A DNA stretch of 64,000 nt from Streptococcus sp. X13SY08 (lineage in GTDB: Bacteria; Bacillota; Bacilli; Lactobacillales; Streptococcaceae). The stretch covers positions 38,990 through 102,989 of the forward strand of contig NZ_LFYO02000001.1 of the NCBI RefSeq assembly GCF_001182825.2, read 5' to 3'. Position 1 is the first letter of the stretch; each line of letters opens with the position of its first letter. Below the pieces are notes generated by a model. It was not told the DNA's origin. It worked only from the letters and a program-made list of their open reading frames with translations, and made no database searches. Below are positions 47,791 to 57,206 of this stretch, one piece after another. The position numbers were made by a program, and so were the translations under genes.

Positions 47791-48930
47791 TTGGCTAAAA
47801 AAACTAGTAAAAAATTAGAAGACATTACCAAGAAGTTTGGTGATGAACGTAGAAAAGCCTTGGATGATGCCCTGAAAAATATCGAAAAGGATTTTGGTAA
47901 GGGAGCTATCATGCGTTTGGGCGAACGCGCTGAGCAAAAAGTACAAGTCCAAAGTTCAGGTAGCTTGTCTATCGATATCGCGCTTGGTGCAGGCGGTTAT
48001 CCGAAAGGTCGTATCATCGAAATCTATGGTCCGGAGTCTTCTGGTAAAACAACCGTTGCCCTCCATGCTGTAGCGCAAGCACAAAAAGAGGGAGGTATTG
48101 CTGCCTTTATTGATGCGGAACATGCCCTTGACCCTGCTTACGCTGCTGCTCTTGGTGTCAATATCGATGAATTACTCTTGTCACAGCCTGACTCAGGTGA
48201 GCAAGGCCTTGAAATCGCCGGGAAATTGATTGATTCTGGTGCAGTTGATTTGGTCGTGGTCGATTCTGTTGCGGCACTCGTACCACGTGCGGAAATTGAT
48301 GGAGATATCGGAGACAGCCATGTTGGTCTGCAAGCTCGTATGATGAGTCAAGCCATGCGTAAGCTTTCAGCCTCTATCAACAAAACAAAGACTATTGCTA
48401 TCTTTATTAACCAATTGCGCGAAAAAGTTGGTGTGATGTTTGGGAATCCGGAAACAACTCCTGGTGGACGTGCTCTTAAATTCTATGCATCTGTCCGTAT
48501 GGATGTTCGTGGAAACACACAAATCAAGGGTTCAGGTGACCAAAAAGACCAAAATGTTGGTAAAGAAACCAAAGTTAAAATTGTTAAAAACAAGGTTGCG
48601 CCACCATTTAAAGAAGCTTTTGTGGAAATCATGTATGGTGAAGGAATTTCACGTACGGGTGAGTTGATTACAATCGGTAGCGATTTGGGAACCATTCAAA
48701 AAGCTGGCGCCTGGTATTCTTACAACGGTGAGAAGATTGGTCAAGGATCTGAAAATGCTAAGAAATTCTTGGCAGAAAATCCAGAAATCTTTGATGAAAT
48801 TGACCGCAAGATTCGTATTCATTATGGACTCATTGAGGATGATACGCCAGAAGTAGAAGTAGTGGAGGAGTCACCAGAAATGCAAGATGTTGTTCTTGAT
48901 TTAGAAGGTGGTATTGAGTTAGAAGATTAA
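47791..48930 (+). CDS. recA: Recombinase RecA
   Basis: RecA forms filaments on single-stranded DNA, pairs homologous strands and triggers the SOS-type response. The 379-residue protein starts at a TTG (47791) behind AGGAGAAAGAAA; the family start [21 protein letters not shown] supports it. Walker A is GPESSGKTT (residues 80-88), the DNA-binding loops include [19 protein letters not shown] (L2), and the core [22 protein letters not shown] is unchanged. The C-terminal acidic tail ([18 protein letters not shown]) is typical. It is intact, unlike mutS and mutL. It is followed by a terminator and then directly by the S10 operon. Confidence 0.97.
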   Translation: MAKKTSKKLEDITKKFGDERRKALDDALKNIEKDFGKGAIMRLGERAEQKVQVQSSGSLSIDIALGAGGYPKGRIIEIYGPESSGKTTVALHAVAQAQKEGGIAAFIDAEHALDPAYAAALGVNIDELLLSQPDSGEQGLEIAGKLIDSGAVDLVVVDSVAALVPRAEIDGDIGDSHVGLQARMMSQAMRKLSASINKTKTIAIFINQLREKVGVMFGNPETTPGGRALKFYASVRMDVRGNTQIKGSGDQKDQNVGKETKVKIVKNKVAPPFKEAFVEIMYGEGISRTGELITIGSDLGTIQKAGAWYSYNGEKIGQGSENAKKFLAENPEIFDEIDRKIRIHYGLIEDDTPEVEVVEESPEMQDVVLDLEGGIELED

Positions 48931-48955
48931 TTTTCTTCTATAAATACTATAAGAG

Positions 48956-48989
48956 AATTCTGCAGCAGCTATCTGTTGCAGAATTTTTT
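48956..48989 (+). terminator. Terminator after recA
   Basis: AATTCTGCA (48956-48964) pairs with TGCAGAATT (48977-48985) and is followed by T. Confidence 0.85.
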
Positions 48990-49010
48990 GTAAAATATTG
49001 CTTAAAATCC

Positions 49011-49039
49011 TTGCAATGGTGCAGCAGTTCTGCTATACT
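49011..49039 (+). promoter_or_regulatory. S10 operon promoter
   Basis: TTGCAA (49011-49016) and TATACT (49034-49039) are 17 bp apart, with TG before the -10. It is the main promoter for the 14.5-kb ribosomal cluster. Confidence 0.8.
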
Positions 49040-49045
49040 ATTTTG

Positions 49046-49164
49046 GTGCCGTAAAAATTACGGCTGTAGCTTTGATGCAAGAGGTTGCGACACGCTCGGT
49101 TGCATCGCCACGTGACTCGTGTTGGTTTTCTTGTGGAGCTAGCCTATTATCTTAAATAGACGAA
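49046..49164 (+). ncRNA. Structured leader of the S10 operon
   Basis: Three stem-loops lie in the leader of about 130 nt: GCCGTAA/TTACGGC (49048-49064), GATGCAA/TTGCATC (49074-49106) and CCAC/GTGG (49109-49136). Leaders bound by L4 control S10 operons in other bacteria, so this is a candidate for feedback control. The exact class is not identified. Confidence 0.6.
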
Positions 49165-49176
49165 AAGGAGAATAAG

Positions 49177-49485
49177 ATGGCAAATAAAAAAATCCGCATC
49201 CGCTTGAAAGCGTACGAACACCGTACACTTGATACAGCTGCTGCAAAAATCGTAGAAACTGCTACACGTACAGGTGCAGAAGTTGCAGGTCCAGTACCAC
49301 TTCCAACTGAACGTAGTCTCTACACAATTATTCGTGCGACTCACAAATATAAAGATTCTCGCGAACAATTTGAAATGCGTACGCACAAACGTTTGATCGA
49401 CATCATCAACCCAACTCAAAAAACAGTTGAGGCTTTGATGAAATTGGATCTTCCAAGTGGTGTAAACGTAGAAATTAAACTTTAA
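49177..49485 (+). CDS. rpsJ: 30S ribosomal protein uS10
   Basis: uS10 sits in the 30S head and also pairs with NusB in rRNA antitermination. The 102-residue protein is complete ([19 protein letters not shown] start; [20 protein letters not shown] and [11 protein letters not shown] in the loop that contacts 16S rRNA). It is the first gene of the S10 operon, after the structured leader, with AAGGAGAATAAG as ribosome-binding site. It is separated from rplC by a 209-bp repeat-bearing spacer, unusually long inside this operon. Confidence 0.98.
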   Translation: MANKKIRIRLKAYEHRTLDTAAAKIVETATRTGAEVAGPVPLPTERSLYTIIRATHKYKDSREQFEMRTHKRLIDIINPTQKTVEALMKLDLPSGVNVEIKL

Positions 49486-49694
49486 TCAGCTGGATACGAC
49501 TGAGTAAAGCGAGTGTTCTAAATTGAACGCAGGCTAAACTCTGCGTGAAAAAGATAAATCTTCCTAGAAACTTCAGTTTCTTCGTCGGATTTCCTATTTT
49601 CGTCTTGAGTTTGACGCCTTTAGTATCTACTATTTGAGCACGAAAAACGCTCGTTAAAAACTTTTTAATATAAAGAAAAGGAAATTATTTTCTC
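49486..49694 (+). repeat. Hairpin-bearing spacer between rpsJ and rplC
   Basis: The spacer contains a hairpin unit at 49545-49603, starting GTGAAAAAGATAAATC and ending CCTATTTTC, with GAAACTTCAGTTTC at its tip. The preceding words (TGAAC, GGCTAAACTCTGC) parallel those before the unit at 5411. An inserted short element is likely; no coding frame is seen. Confidence 0.5.
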
Positions 49695-50321
49695 ATGACA
49701 AAAGGAATCTTAGGGAAAAAAGTGGGAATGACTCAAATCTTCACTGAAGCTGGTGAATTTATCCCTGTTACTGTCATCGAAGCAACTCCAAACGTTGTTC
49801 TTCAAGTGAAAACTGTTGAAACAGACGGCTACGCTGCTGTTCAAGTCGGTTTTGATGACAAACGCGAAGTGTTGAGCAACAAACCTGCCAAAGGCCATGT
49901 AGCTAAAGCTAACACAGCTCCTAAGCGCTTCATTCGTGAATTTAAAAACATTGAAGGCTTAGAAGTTGGTGCAGAAATCACTGTAGACACATTCGCAGCC
50001 GGCGATGTTGTGGATGTAACTGGTACATCTAAAGGTAAAGGTTTCCAAGGTGTTATCAAACGCCATGGCCAATCACGTGGTCCTATGGCTCACGGTTCTC
50101 GTTACCACCGTCGTCCAGGTTCAATGGGACCTGTTGCACCTAACCGTGTATTCAAAGGTAAAAACCTTGCAGGACGTATGGGTGGCAACCGTGTAACAAT
50201 TCAAAACCTTGAAATTGTACAAGTTGTCCCAGAAAAGAACGTTATCCTTATCAAAGGTAACGTACCAGGTGCTAAGAAATCTCTTATCACTATCAAATCA
50301 GCAGCTAAAGCTGCTAAATAA
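49695..50321 (+). CDS. rplC: 50S ribosomal protein uL3
   Basis: uL3 is an early 50S assembly protein that reaches toward the peptidyl transferase centre. The 208-residue protein begins [16 protein letters not shown] and contains the conserved central loop ([17 protein letters not shown] and RRPGSMG, residues 117-144) that approaches the active site. It ends in a lysine/alanine-rich tail. The AAAGGAAATTATTTTCTC ribosome-binding region is somewhat distant. It is followed by rplD after 24 bp. Intact. Confidence 0.98.
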   Translation: MTKGILGKKVGMTQIFTEAGEFIPVTVIEATPNVVLQVKTVETDGYAAVQVGFDDKREVLSNKPAKGHVAKANTAPKRFIREFKNIEGLEVGAEITVDTFAAGDVVDVTGTSKGKGFQGVIKRHGQSRGPMAHGSRYHRRPGSMGPVAPNRVFKGKNLAGRMGGNRVTIQNLEIVQVVPEKNVILIKGNVPGAKKSLITIKSAAKAAK

Positions 50322-50345
50322 TAAGGAAAGGGGAAATCAGTCGAA

Positions 50346-50969
50346 ATGGCAAACGTAACATTATTTGACCAAACTGGTAAACAAGCTGGTGAAGTAGTTT
50401 TGAGCGATGCAATCTTTGGTATTGAACCAAACGAAGCAGTTGTCTTTGATGTGATCATCAGCCAACGTGCTAGCCTTCGTCAAGGTACTCACGCAGTTAA
50501 AAACCGTTCAGCCGTTCGCGGCGGTGGACGCAAACCATGGCGCCAAAAAGGAACTGGACGCGCTCGTCAAGGTTCTATCCGCTCACCACAATGGCGTGGC
50601 GGTGGCGTAGTCTTCGGACCAACTCCACGTTCATACGCGTACAAACTTCCACAAAAAGTTCGTCGCTTGGCACTTAAATCTGTTTACTCAGCAAAAGTTG
50701 CTGAAAACAAATTTGTAGCTGTTGACTCACTTGAATTTTCAGCTCCAAAAACTGCTGAATTTGCAAAAGTTCTTGCAGCATTGAGCATTGATTCAAAAGT
50801 CCTTGTTATTCTTGAAGAAGGCAACGACTTCGCAGCTCTTTCTGCACGTAACCTTAAAAACGTTAAAGTTGCAACTGCAACAACTGCAAGTGTTCTTGAC
50901 ATTGCAAATGCAGACAAACTTCTTGTGACTCAAGCAGCTATCTCTAAAATCGAGGAGGTTCTTGCATAA
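50346..50969 (+). CDS. rplD: 50S ribosomal protein uL4
   Basis: uL4 lines the exit tunnel and in several bacteria represses its own operon by binding the leader. The 207-residue protein has the tunnel loop rich in arginine and glycine ([19 protein letters not shown], residues 60-78), then the globular domain with [14 protein letters not shown]. Its stop TAA overlaps the rplW start by one base (TAATG). It would be the regulator expected to read the leader at 49046-49164. Intact. Confidence 0.98.
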   Translation: MANVTLFDQTGKQAGEVVLSDAIFGIEPNEAVVFDVIISQRASLRQGTHAVKNRSAVRGGGRKPWRQKGTGRARQGSIRSPQWRGGGVVFGPTPRSYAYKLPQKVRRLALKSVYSAKVAENKFVAVDSLEFSAPKTAEFAKVLAALSIDSKVLVILEEGNDFAALSARNLKNVKVATATTASVLDIANADKLLVTQAAISKIEEVLA

Positions 50970-51265
50970 TGAATTTGTATGATGTTATCAAAAAACCTGT
51001 CATCACAGAAAGCTCAATGGGCCAACTTGAAGCAGGTAAATATGTATTTGAAGTAGATACACGTGCACACAAATTGTTGGTCAAACAAGCAGTTGAAGCT
51101 GCCTTTGAAGGCGTCAAAGTTGCTAACGTTAACACAATCAACGTGAAACCTAAAACAAAACGCGTAGGTCGTTATGTAGGTCGCACTAACAAAGTGAAAA
51201 AAGCTATCATCACTCTTACAGCTGATTCAAAAGCAATCGAGTTGTTTGCGACTGAAGCTGAATAA
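50969..51265 (+). CDS. rplW: 50S ribosomal protein uL23
   Basis: uL23 lies at the tunnel exit and is the docking point of trigger factor and the signal recognition particle. The 98-residue protein starts [17 protein letters not shown] and has the conserved core [20 protein letters not shown] followed by the flexible loop [20 protein letters not shown]. The start shares a base with the rplD stop, and AGGAGG lies within the last codons of rplD. Intact. Confidence 0.98.
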   Translation: MNLYDVIKKPVITESSMGQLEAGKYVFEVDTRAHKLLVKQAVEAAFEGVKVANVNTINVKPKTKRVGRYVGRTNKVKKAIITLTADSKAIELFATEAE

Positions 51266-51282
51266 TCTAAGGAGGAAATAAC

Positions 51283-52114
51283 GTGGGTATTAAAGTTTAT
51301 AAACCAACGACAAATGGCCGTCGTAACATGACTTCTTTGGATTTCGCTGAAATCACAACAAGCACACCTGAGAAATCATTGCTTGTTTCTCTTAAAAGCA
51401 AAGCTGGTCGTAACAACAACGGTCGCATCACTGTTCGTCACCAAGGTGGCGGTCACAAACGTCACTACCGTTTGATCGACTTCAAACGTAACAAAGATGG
51501 TGTTGAAGCAGTTGTTAAAACTATCGAGTACGATCCAAACCGTACAGCCAACATCGCACTTGTACACTACACTGATGGTGTTAAAGCTTACATCATCGCA
51601 CCTAAAGGTCTTGAAGTAGGTCAACGTATCGTTTGGTCCAGACGCGGATATTAAAGTTGGTAACGCACTTCCACTTGCAAATATCCCAGTTGGTACTGTT
51701 GTACACAACATCGAGTTGAAATCAGGTCACGGTGGTGAATTGGTTCGTGCTGCTGGTGCTTCTGCACAAGTATTGGGTGCTGAAGGTAAATACGTGCTTG
51801 TTCGTCTTCAATCAGGCGAAGTTCGTATGATTCTTGGTACTTGCCGTGCTACAGTTGGTACAGTAGGTAACGAACAACAATCACTTGTTAACATTGGTAA
51901 AGCAGGACGTAGCCGTTGGAAAGGTATCCGCCCAACAGTTCGCGGTTCTGTAATGAACCCTAACGATCACCCACACGGTGGTGGTGAAGGTAAAGCACCA
52001 GTTGGACGTAAAGCGCCGTCTACTCCATGGGGTAAACCTGCGCTTGGTTTTAAAACTCGTAACAAGAAAGCTAAATCAGACAAACTTATCGTTCGTCGTC
52101 GTAACCAAAAGTAA
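51283..52114 (+). pseudogene. rplB: 50S ribosomal protein uL2, apparent 2-nt deletion
   Basis: uL2 is needed for subunit joining and peptidyl transfer. A GTG start (51283) follows AAGGAGGAAATAAC and reads [16 protein letters not shown]. Near 51634 the frame fails: GTTTGGTCCAGACGC stands where GTTTCTGGTCCAGAC is expected ([15 protein letters not shown]), so two bases are missing. The rest is complete in the next frame, with [16 protein letters not shown], which holds the histidine near the active site. The gene is essential and single copy, so I regard the lesion as a sequence error. Total length would be 277 residues. Confidence 0.93.
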
Positions 52115-52217
52115 GCTAAGGTTTCGTAGGTTAATAGCTTAAACATCCGCCAACTCGGTAGTGCGCATTTCGCGCACAAGCCGCTGTGGTACATTATTTA
52201 AAGGAGAAAACTACAAA
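52115..52217 (+). repeat. Hairpin spacer between rplB and rpsS
   Basis: The 103-bp gap holds GTGCGC/GCGCAC (52161-52178) with a short loop, within partly complementary flanks (GCGGC and GCCGC-like words). No coding frame is supported. Confidence 0.4.
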
Positions 52218-52499
52218 ATGGGACGCAGTCTTAAAAAAGGACCTTTCGTCGATGAGCATTTGATGAAAAAAGTTGAAGCTCAAGCAAATGACGAAAAGAA
52301 AAAAATAATCAAAACTTGGTCACGTCGTTCAACGATTTTCCCAAGTTTCATCGGTTATACAATCGCAGTTTACGACGGTCGTAAACACGTGCCTGTATAT
52401 ATTCAAGAAGACATGGTAGGTCACAAACTTGGTGAATTTGCACCAACTCGTACTTACAAAGGTCATGCTGCTGACGACAAGAAAACTCGTCGTAAATAA
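52218..52499 (+). CDS. rpsS: 30S ribosomal protein uS19
   Basis: uS19 lies at the top of the 30S head near the A site and forms bridges with the 50S subunit. I choose the ATG at 52218 ([20 protein letters not shown], 93 residues) because AAGGAGAAAACTAC precedes it and the family starts here; an in-frame ATG at 52161 has no such support. The core [29 protein letters not shown] and the tail [20 protein letters not shown] are typical. Intact. Confidence 0.97.
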   Translation: MGRSLKKGPFVDEHLMKKVEAQANDEKKKIIKTWSRRSTIFPSFIGYTIAVYDGRKHVPVYIQEDMVGHKLGEFAPTRTYKGHAADDKKTRRK

Positions 52500-52516
52500 T
52501 TTAGGAGGAAAACACA

Positions 52517-52861
52517 ATGGCAGAAATTACTTCAGCTAAAGCAACTGCTCGCACAGTACGTGTTTCACCTCGTAAATCACGTCTTATCTTGTATAACATT
52601 CGTGGTAAAAGTGTAGCAGACGCAATTGCAATCTTGAAATTCACACCAAACAAAGCTGCTGGAATCATCGAAAAAGTGTTGATGTCAGCTATTGCTAACG
52701 CAGAAAACAACCTTGGTTTGGAAAAAGCTAACTTGGTAGTCAGCGAAGCTTTCGCAAACGAAGGACCAACACTTAAACGTTTCCGGCCACGTGCAAAAGG
52801 TTCAGCTTCACCAATCAACAAACGCACAGCTCACATCACTGTAGTTGTGGCAGAAAAATAA
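52517..52861 (+). CDS. rplV: 50S ribosomal protein uL22
   Basis: uL22 spans the large subunit and its long beta-hairpin lines the nascent-chain tunnel, a site of macrolide-resistance changes. The 114-residue protein begins [20 protein letters not shown] and its hairpin carries [20 protein letters not shown] (residues 87-106), with no insertion seen. AGGAGGAAAACAC precedes the start, 17 bp after rpsS. Intact. Confidence 0.98.
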   Translation: MAEITSAKATARTVRVSPRKSRLILYNIRGKSVADAIAILKFTPNKAAGIIEKVLMSAIANAENNLGLEKANLVVSEAFANEGPTLKRFRPRAKGSASPINKRTAHITVVVAEK

Positions 52862-52873
52862 GGAGGTAAAAAC

Positions 52874-53463
52874 GTGGGACAAAAAGTACATCCAATTGGT
52901 ATGCGTGTCGGCATCATCCGTGACTGGGATGCTAAATGGTATGCTGAAAAAGAATACGCGGATTACCTTCATGAAGATCTTTCAATCCGCAACTTTATCA
53001 AAAAAGAATTGGCTGATGCGTCAGTTTCAACTATCGAAATCGAACGTGCAGTAAGTAAAGTAATCGTTTCTATCCACACTGCTAAACCAGGTATGGTTAT
53101 CGGTAAGTCAGGTAGCAACGTTGATGCACTTCGTGCACAATTGAACAAATTGACTGGTAAACAAGTTCACATCAACATCATCGAGATCAAATCTCCAGAT
53201 TTGGACGCTCACCTTGTTGGTGAAGGAATTGCTCGTCAATTGGAGCAACGTGTTGCTTTCCGTCGTGCACAAAAACAAGCAATCCAACGCACAATGCGCG
53301 CTGGTGCTAAAGGTATCAAAACACAGGTTTCTGGCCGTTTGAACGGTGCAGATATCGCCCGTGCTGAAGGCTATTCAGAAGGAACTGTAAACTTGGTGTT
53401 AAAGTATGGATTTACCGTGGTGAAGTTCTCCCAGCTCGTAAAAACACTAAAGGAGGTAAATAA
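52874..53463 (+). pseudogene. rpsC: 30S ribosomal protein uS3, internal loss of about 64 nt
   Basis: uS3 forms part of the mRNA entry gate and helicase. A GTG start (52874) follows AAGGAGGTAAAAAC and reads [18 protein letters not shown]. The KH domain is intact ([19 protein letters not shown], residues 72-90). After YSEGTV (53388) the frame fails; [18 protein letters not shown] resumes two frames over and ends NTKGGK at the TAA 53461-53463. The missing block (family [20 protein letters not shown]) fits 64 nt exactly. The gene is essential, so an artefact is most likely. The AAGGAGG for rplP lies in its last codons. Confidence 0.94.
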
Positions 53464-53466
53464 CCA

Positions 53467-53880
53467 ATGTTAGTACCTAAACGTGTTAAACACCGTCGCG
53501 AATTCCGTGGTAAAATGCGCGGTGAAGCTAAAGGTGGTAAAGAAGTAGCATTTGGTGAATACGGCCTTCAAGCTACAACTAGCTCATGGATTACAAACCG
53601 CCAAATCGAAGCAGCTCGTATTGCGATGACTCGTTATATGAAACGTGGTGGTAAAGTTTGGATTAAAATCTTCCCACACAAATCATATACAGCCAAAGCT
53701 ATCGGGGTTCGTATGGGTTCTGGTAAAGGTGCTCCTGAAGGTTGGGTAGCTCCAGTTAAGCGTGGGAAGGTAATGTTTGAAGTTGCAGGCGTTTCTGAAG
53801 AAATTGCTCGCGAAGCATTCCGTCTTGCTGGCCACAAATTACCAGTTAAAGTTAAATTCGTAAAACGCGAAGCAGAATAA
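53467..53880 (+). CDS. rplP: 50S ribosomal protein uL16
   Basis: uL16 contacts A-site tRNA and completes the peptidyl transferase region late in assembly. The 137-residue protein begins [20 protein letters not shown] and has the conserved [35 protein letters not shown] region (residues 61-95 in part), including the arginine that is hydroxylated in some bacteria. It starts three bases after the rpsC stop. Intact. Confidence 0.98.
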   Translation: MLVPKRVKHRREFRGKMRGEAKGGKEVAFGEYGLQATTSSWITNRQIEAARIAMTRYMKRGGKVWIKIFPHKSYTAKAIGVRMGSGKGAPEGWVAPVKRGKVMFEVAGVSEEIAREAFRLAGHKLPVKVKFVKREAE

Positions 53881-53889
53881 GGAGAAGAC

Positions 53890-54096
53890 ATGAAACTCAA
53901 AGAAATTCAAAAATTTGTTGAAGAACTTCGTGGCCTTTCTCAAGAAGAACTTGCAAAACGCGAAAACGAATTGAAGAAAGAACTCTTCGATCTTCGTTTC
54001 CAAGCTGCTGCTGGTCAACTTGAGCAAACTGCTCGTTTGAACGAAGTTAAAAAACAAATTGCACGTATCAAAACTGTGCAATCTGAAGTTAAATAA
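53890..54096 (+). CDS. rpmC: 50S ribosomal protein uL29
   Basis: uL29 is a small helical protein at the tunnel exit next to uL23. The 68-residue protein is a two-helix hairpin with the family signature [20 protein letters not shown] (residues 29-48) and INLV-like [10 protein letters not shown] near the end. AAGGAGAAGAC precedes the start, 9 bp after rplP. Intact. Confidence 0.97.
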   Translation: MKLKEIQKFVEELRGLSQEELAKRENELKKELFDLRFQAAAGQLEQTARLNEVKKQIARIKTVQSEVK

Positions 54097-54119
54097 TAGG
54101 TTGGGAAAGGAGAATTTCA

Positions 54120-54380
54120 ATGGAACGCAATAATCGTAAAGTTCTTGTTGGACGCGTTGTGTCTGACAAAATGGACAAAGCAATCACAGTTGTAGTTGAA
54201 ACTAAACGTAACCACCCAGTCTATGGTAAACGTATTAACTACTCTAAAAAATACAAAGCTCATGATGAAAACAATACTGCTAAAGAAGGCGATATCGTTC
54301 GTATCATGGAAACTCGTCCGCTTTCAGCTACAAAACGCTTCCGTCTTGTAGAAGTTGTAGAAGAAGCGGTTATCATTTAA
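54120..54380 (+). CDS. rpsQ: 30S ribosomal protein uS17
   Basis: uS17 is a primary 16S rRNA-binding protein of OB fold in the 5' domain. The 86-residue protein begins [20 protein letters not shown] and has [18 protein letters not shown] followed by [21 protein letters not shown], the family signature. AAAGGAGAATTTCA precedes the start. It is located between rpmC and rplN as in all Firmicutes. Intact. Confidence 0.98.
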   Translation: MERNNRKVLVGRVVSDKMDKAITVVVETKRNHPVYGKRINYSKKYKAHDENNTAKEGDIVRIMETRPLSATKRFRLVEVVEEAVII

Positions 54381-54404
54381 TCAGACTGAAAGGAGAAAAC
54401 AAAG

Positions 54405-54773
54405 ATGATTCAAACAGAAACTCGTTTGAAAGTTGCTGACAACAGTGGCGCACGTGAAATCTTGACAATCAAAGTTCTTGGTGGTTCAGGACGCAAATTT
54501 GCAAACATTGGCGACATTATCGTTGCTTCAGTAAAACAAGCTACTCCTGGTGGTGCGGTTAAAAAAGGGGACGTTGTTAAAGCTGTTGTCGTTCGTACTA
54601 AAACAGGTGCTCGTCGTGCTGATGGTTCATACATCAAATTTGACGAAAATGCTGCTGTTATCATCCGTGAAGACAAAAACCCTCGCGGAACTCGTATCTT
54701 TGGCCCAGTGGCGCGCGAATTGCGTGATGGCGGTTTCATGAAAATCGTTTCATTGGCACCGGAAGTACTTTAA
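54405..54773 (+). CDS. rplN: 50S ribosomal protein uL14
   Basis: uL14 sits at the subunit interface, forms bridges to 16S rRNA and is the binding site of the silencing factor RsfS. The 122-residue protein begins [20 protein letters not shown] and contains [19 protein letters not shown] and the ending [19 protein letters not shown], all typical. AAAGGAGAAAACAAAG precedes the start. The following spacer to rplX carries two hairpins. Intact. Confidence 0.98.
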   Translation: MIQTETRLKVADNSGAREILTIKVLGGSGRKFANIGDIIVASVKQATPGGAVKKGDVVKAVVVRTKTGARRADGSYIKFDENAAVIIREDKNPRGTRIFGPVARELRDGGFMKIVSLAPEVL

Positions 54774-54849
54774 TTTTTAAAACACAAACTAAGTCCCCTG
54801 ACTATATGTCAGGGTGCCCGTATGGGCGTAAGAAATATAGGAGAAAATC
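54774..54849 (+). repeat. Double-hairpin spacer between rplN and rplX
   Basis: CCCTGAC/GTCAGGG (54797-54815) and GCCC/GGGC (54818-54829) form two adjacent stem-loops in a 76-bp gap. They have no T-run and may act in RNA processing or stability. Confidence 0.5.
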
Positions 54850-55155
54850 ATGTTTGTAAAAAAAGGCGACAAAGTTCGCGTTATCGCTGGTAAAGACAAG
54901 GGTGTTGAAGCCGTTGTCGTAACAGCACTTCCAAAAGTAAACAAAGTTGTTGTTGAAGGTGTTAACATCATCAAAAAACATCAAAAACCAAATAACGAAA
55001 ACCCTCAAGGCGCAATCGTTGAAATCGAAGCACCAATTCACGCATCAAACGTACAAGTGCTTGATAAAGATGGCGTTGCAGGACGTGTTGGCTACAAATT
55101 TGTAGACGGCAAAAAAGTCCGTTACAACAAAAAATCTGGCGCATTGCTTGATTAA
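54850..55155 (+). CDS. rplX: 50S ribosomal protein uL24
   Basis: uL24 starts 50S assembly by binding 23S domain I and later lies near the tunnel exit. The 101-residue protein begins [20 protein letters not shown], the KOW motif (residues 6-30), and has [30 protein letters not shown] in the family core (part of which is quoted here in two adjoining pieces, [14 protein letters not shown] and [15 protein letters not shown]). TAGGAGAAAATC precedes the start. Intact. Confidence 0.97.
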   Translation: MFVKKGDKVRVIAGKDKGVEAVVVTALPKVNKVVVEGVNIIKKHQKPNNENPQGAIVEIEAPIHASNVQVLDKDGVAGRVGYKFVDGKKVRYNKKSGALLD

Positions 55156-55178
55156 TCACGAAGGAAAGGAGAAGTATA

Positions 55179-55721
55179 ATGGCAAATCGCTTAAAAGAAA
55201 AATATCTTAAAGAAGTAGTTCCTGCTTTGACTGAACAATTTAACTATTCATCAGTTATGGCTGTACCAAAAGTTGATAAGATCGTTTTGAACATGGGTGT
55301 TGGTGACGCTGTTTCTAACGCTAAAAACCTTGAAAAAGCTGCTGCAGAATTAGCACTTATTTCAGGTCAAAAACCACTTATCACAAAAGCTAAGAAATCA
55401 ATCGCCGGCTTCCGTCTTCGTGAAGGGGTAGCGATCGGTGCGAAAGTTACTCTTCGTGGCGAACGTATGTATGAGTTCTTGGATAAATTGGTTACAGTTT
55501 CACTTCCTCGTGTACGTGACTTCCATGGTGTTCCAACAAAATCATTTGATGGACGTGGTAACTACACACTTGGGGCGAAAGAACAATTGATCTTCCCAGA
55601 AATCAACTTTGATGATGTTGATAAAACTCGTGGTTTGGATATCGTTATCGTTACAACTGCTAACACAGACGAAGAATCACGTGCATTGCTTACTGGCCTT
55701 GGTATGCCGTTTGCGAAATAA
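55179..55721 (+). CDS. rplE: 50S ribosomal protein uL5
   Basis: uL5 binds 5S rRNA in the central protuberance and touches P-site tRNA. The 180-residue protein begins [20 protein letters not shown] and has the signatures [17 protein letters not shown] (residues 29-45) and [20 protein letters not shown], ending [33 protein letters not shown] precedes the start. Intact. Confidence 0.98.
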   Translation: MANRLKEKYLKEVVPALTEQFNYSSVMAVPKVDKIVLNMGVGDAVSNAKNLEKAAAELALISGQKPLITKAKKSIAGFRLREGVAIGAKVTLRGERMYEFLDKLVTVSLPRVRDFHGVPTKSFDGRGNYTLGAKEQLIFPEINFDDVDKTRGLDIVIVTTANTDEESRALLTGLGMPFAK

Positions 55722-55735
55722 GAGGGAGACATTAA

Positions 55736-55921
55736 ATGGCTAAAAAATCTATGATCGCTAAGAACAAACGCCCAGCTAAGTTCTCAACTCAAGCCTACAC
55801 TCGCTGTGAAAAATGTGGACGCCCACACTCAGTTTACCGCAAATTCAAACTTTGCCGTGTATGCTTCCGCGACTTAGCTTACCTTGGACAAATCCCAGGT
55901 GTAACAAAAGCTTCTTGGTAA
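55736..55921 (+). CDS. rpsN: 30S ribosomal protein uS14, zinc-binding type
   Basis: uS14 lies in the 30S head. The 61-residue protein is the short zinc form (type Z), with ligands C24, C27, C40 and C43 in RCEKCGRPH and [19 protein letters not shown]. Many Firmicutes also carry a longer zinc-free paralogue for zinc starvation, which is not in this window. GAGGGAGACATTAA precedes the start. A 142-bp spacer with hairpins separates it from rpsH. Intact. Confidence 0.98.
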   Translation: MAKKSMIAKNKRPAKFSTQAYTRCEKCGRPHSVYRKFKLCRVCFRDLAYLGQIPGVTKASW

Positions 55922-56063
55922 GATAATGATACTAATTTTGCACAGTTCATAGGGCGAGTTCAAATTAGCTTTTTATCTAAAAAGAGCTTACAACCTGCCC
56001 ATCTGGGCACTATTAACTAGCAAGTGCGTCTTGCAAACTACTAGTAAGAGGAGAAAAAATAAA
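55922..56063 (+). repeat. Hairpin spacer between rpsN and rpsH
   Basis: The gap contains GCTTTTT/AAAAAGAGC (55969-55988) and GCCC/GGGC (55998-56008) stem-loops. No coding frame is supported. It is longer than usual for this junction and may be an inserted element. Confidence 0.4.
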
Positions 56064-56462
56064 ATGGTTATGACTGACCCAATTGCAGACTTTTTGACAC
56101 GTATTCGTAACGCTAACCAAGCTCGTCACGAAGTACTTGAAGTACCTGCATCAAATATCAAAAAAGGGATTGCTACAATCCTTAAAAACGAAAGTTTTGT
56201 AAAAAACGTTGAATTCATCGAAGATGACAAACAAGGTATCATCCGCGTATTCTTGAAATACGGACAAAACGGTGAAAAAGTTATCACCAACTTGAAACGC
56301 GTTTCAAAACCAGGTCTTCGTGTTTACTCAAAACGTGAAGATATTCCTAAAGTTCTTAACGGACTTGGAATTGCAATCATCTCTACGTCAGAAGGTCTTT
56401 TGACAGATAAAGAAGCTCGTCAAAAGAACGTTGGTGGTGAGGTTGTTGCATACGTTTGGTAA
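56064..56462 (+). CDS. rpsH: 30S ribosomal protein uS8
   Basis: uS8 binds the central domain of 16S rRNA and in enterobacteria regulates the spc operon. I choose the ATG at 56064 ([20 protein letters not shown], 132 residues) because AGAGGAGAAAAAATAAA precedes it; an in-frame ATG at 56031 is unsupported. The C terminus has [26 protein letters not shown], the family signature (quoted as [16 protein letters not shown] then GGEVVAYVW). The stop TAA is part of repeat unit D. Intact. Confidence 0.97.
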   Translation: MVMTDPIADFLTRIRNANQARHEVLEVPASNIKKGIATILKNESFVKNVEFIEDDKQGIIRVFLKYGQNGEKVITNLKRVSKPGLRVYSKREDIPKVLNGLGIAIISTSEGLLTDKEARQKNVGGEVVAYVW

Positions 56463-56576
56463 TAATAAGATACAGAGGACGTAAAAAATCCGTATGAAAA
56501 CAGGAGGCTGCCGATGAAGTCTTTAGACTTCGAGAAAGCCCAGTTTTTTCACTAGGATTTTAGTCCGTGTTCAGTT
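56461..56576 (+). repeat. Intergenic repeat unit D between rpsH and rplF
   Basis: It starts AATAATAAGATACAGAGGACG across the rpsH stop and ends TTTTAGTCCGTGTTCAGTT (56558-56576), the same ends as unit B at 44020-44131. The interior is a different hairpin with GAAGTCT/AGACTTC at its tip (56515-56531). Conserved ends with variable interior point to a mobile or hairpin-exchange element. Confidence 0.7.
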
Positions 56577-56669
56577 CAATACTCTTGCTGGCTGAACGGT
56601 ATCTAATTTCCCAAACACCCCGTGAAAACTAGTCGAAAGACTTGATAATCTAACAGGAGAAATAAAAAT

Positions 56670-57206
56670 ATGTCACGTATTGGTAATAAAGTAATTACAT
56701 TGCCTGCTGGTGTTGAGTTAACTCCAGACAATGGTGTGGTAACTGTAAAAGGACCTAAAGGGGAACTCACTCGTGAATTCCCTACAGCTATCGAAATTCG
56801 TGTGGAAGGTACAGAAGTAACACTTCACCGTCCAAACGATTCAAAAGAAATGAAGACTATCCACGGTACAAGCCGTGCCAACCTCAACAACATGGTTGTT
56901 GGTGTTTCTGAAGGCTTCAAAAAAGAACTTGAAATGCGTGGTGTCGGTTACCGTGCTCAATTGGCAGGTAACAAATTGACACTTGCGGTTGGTAAATCCC
57001 ATCCTGATGAAGTGATTGCGCCAGAAGGTATAACATTTGAAGTTCCAGCACCAACACAAATCCACGTGTCTGGTATCAACAAAGAAGTTGTTGGTCAAAC
57101 AGCAGCTTACATCCGTAGCCTTCGCGCTCCTGAACCATATAAAGGTAAAGGTATTCGTTACGTTGGTGAATTCGTTCGCCGTAAAGAAGGTAAAACAGGT
57201 AAATAA
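56670..57206 (+). CDS. rplF: 50S ribosomal protein uL6
   Basis: uL6 lies near the sarcin-ricin loop and the factor-binding site. The 178-residue protein is two similar beta-alpha domains: [20 protein letters not shown] at the start and the signature [20 protein letters not shown] (residues 153-172) at the end. ACAGGAGAAATAAAAAT precedes the start. It is separated from rpsH by 207 bp containing repeat unit D. Intact. Confidence 0.98.
   Translation: MSRIGNKVITLPAGVELTPDNGVVTVKGPKGELTREFPTAIEIRVEGTEVTLHRPNDSKEMKTIHGTSRANLNNMVVGVSEGFKKELEMRGVGYRAQLAGNKLTLAVGKSHPDEVIAPEGITFEVPAPTQIHVSGINKEVVGQTAAYIRSLRAPEPYKGKGIRYVGEFVRRKEGKTGK

Noticed and set aside
48931..49176. A missing spx gene between recA and rpsJ as evidence of rearrangement
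   Set aside because: I recall spx after recA in several streptococci but am not sure it holds for this species, and the spacer here is normal promoter and leader sequence.
51283..52114. Intron or intein loss as the cause of the breaks
   Set aside because: Sequence is missing, not added, and no self-splicing element would remove conserved coding blocks.
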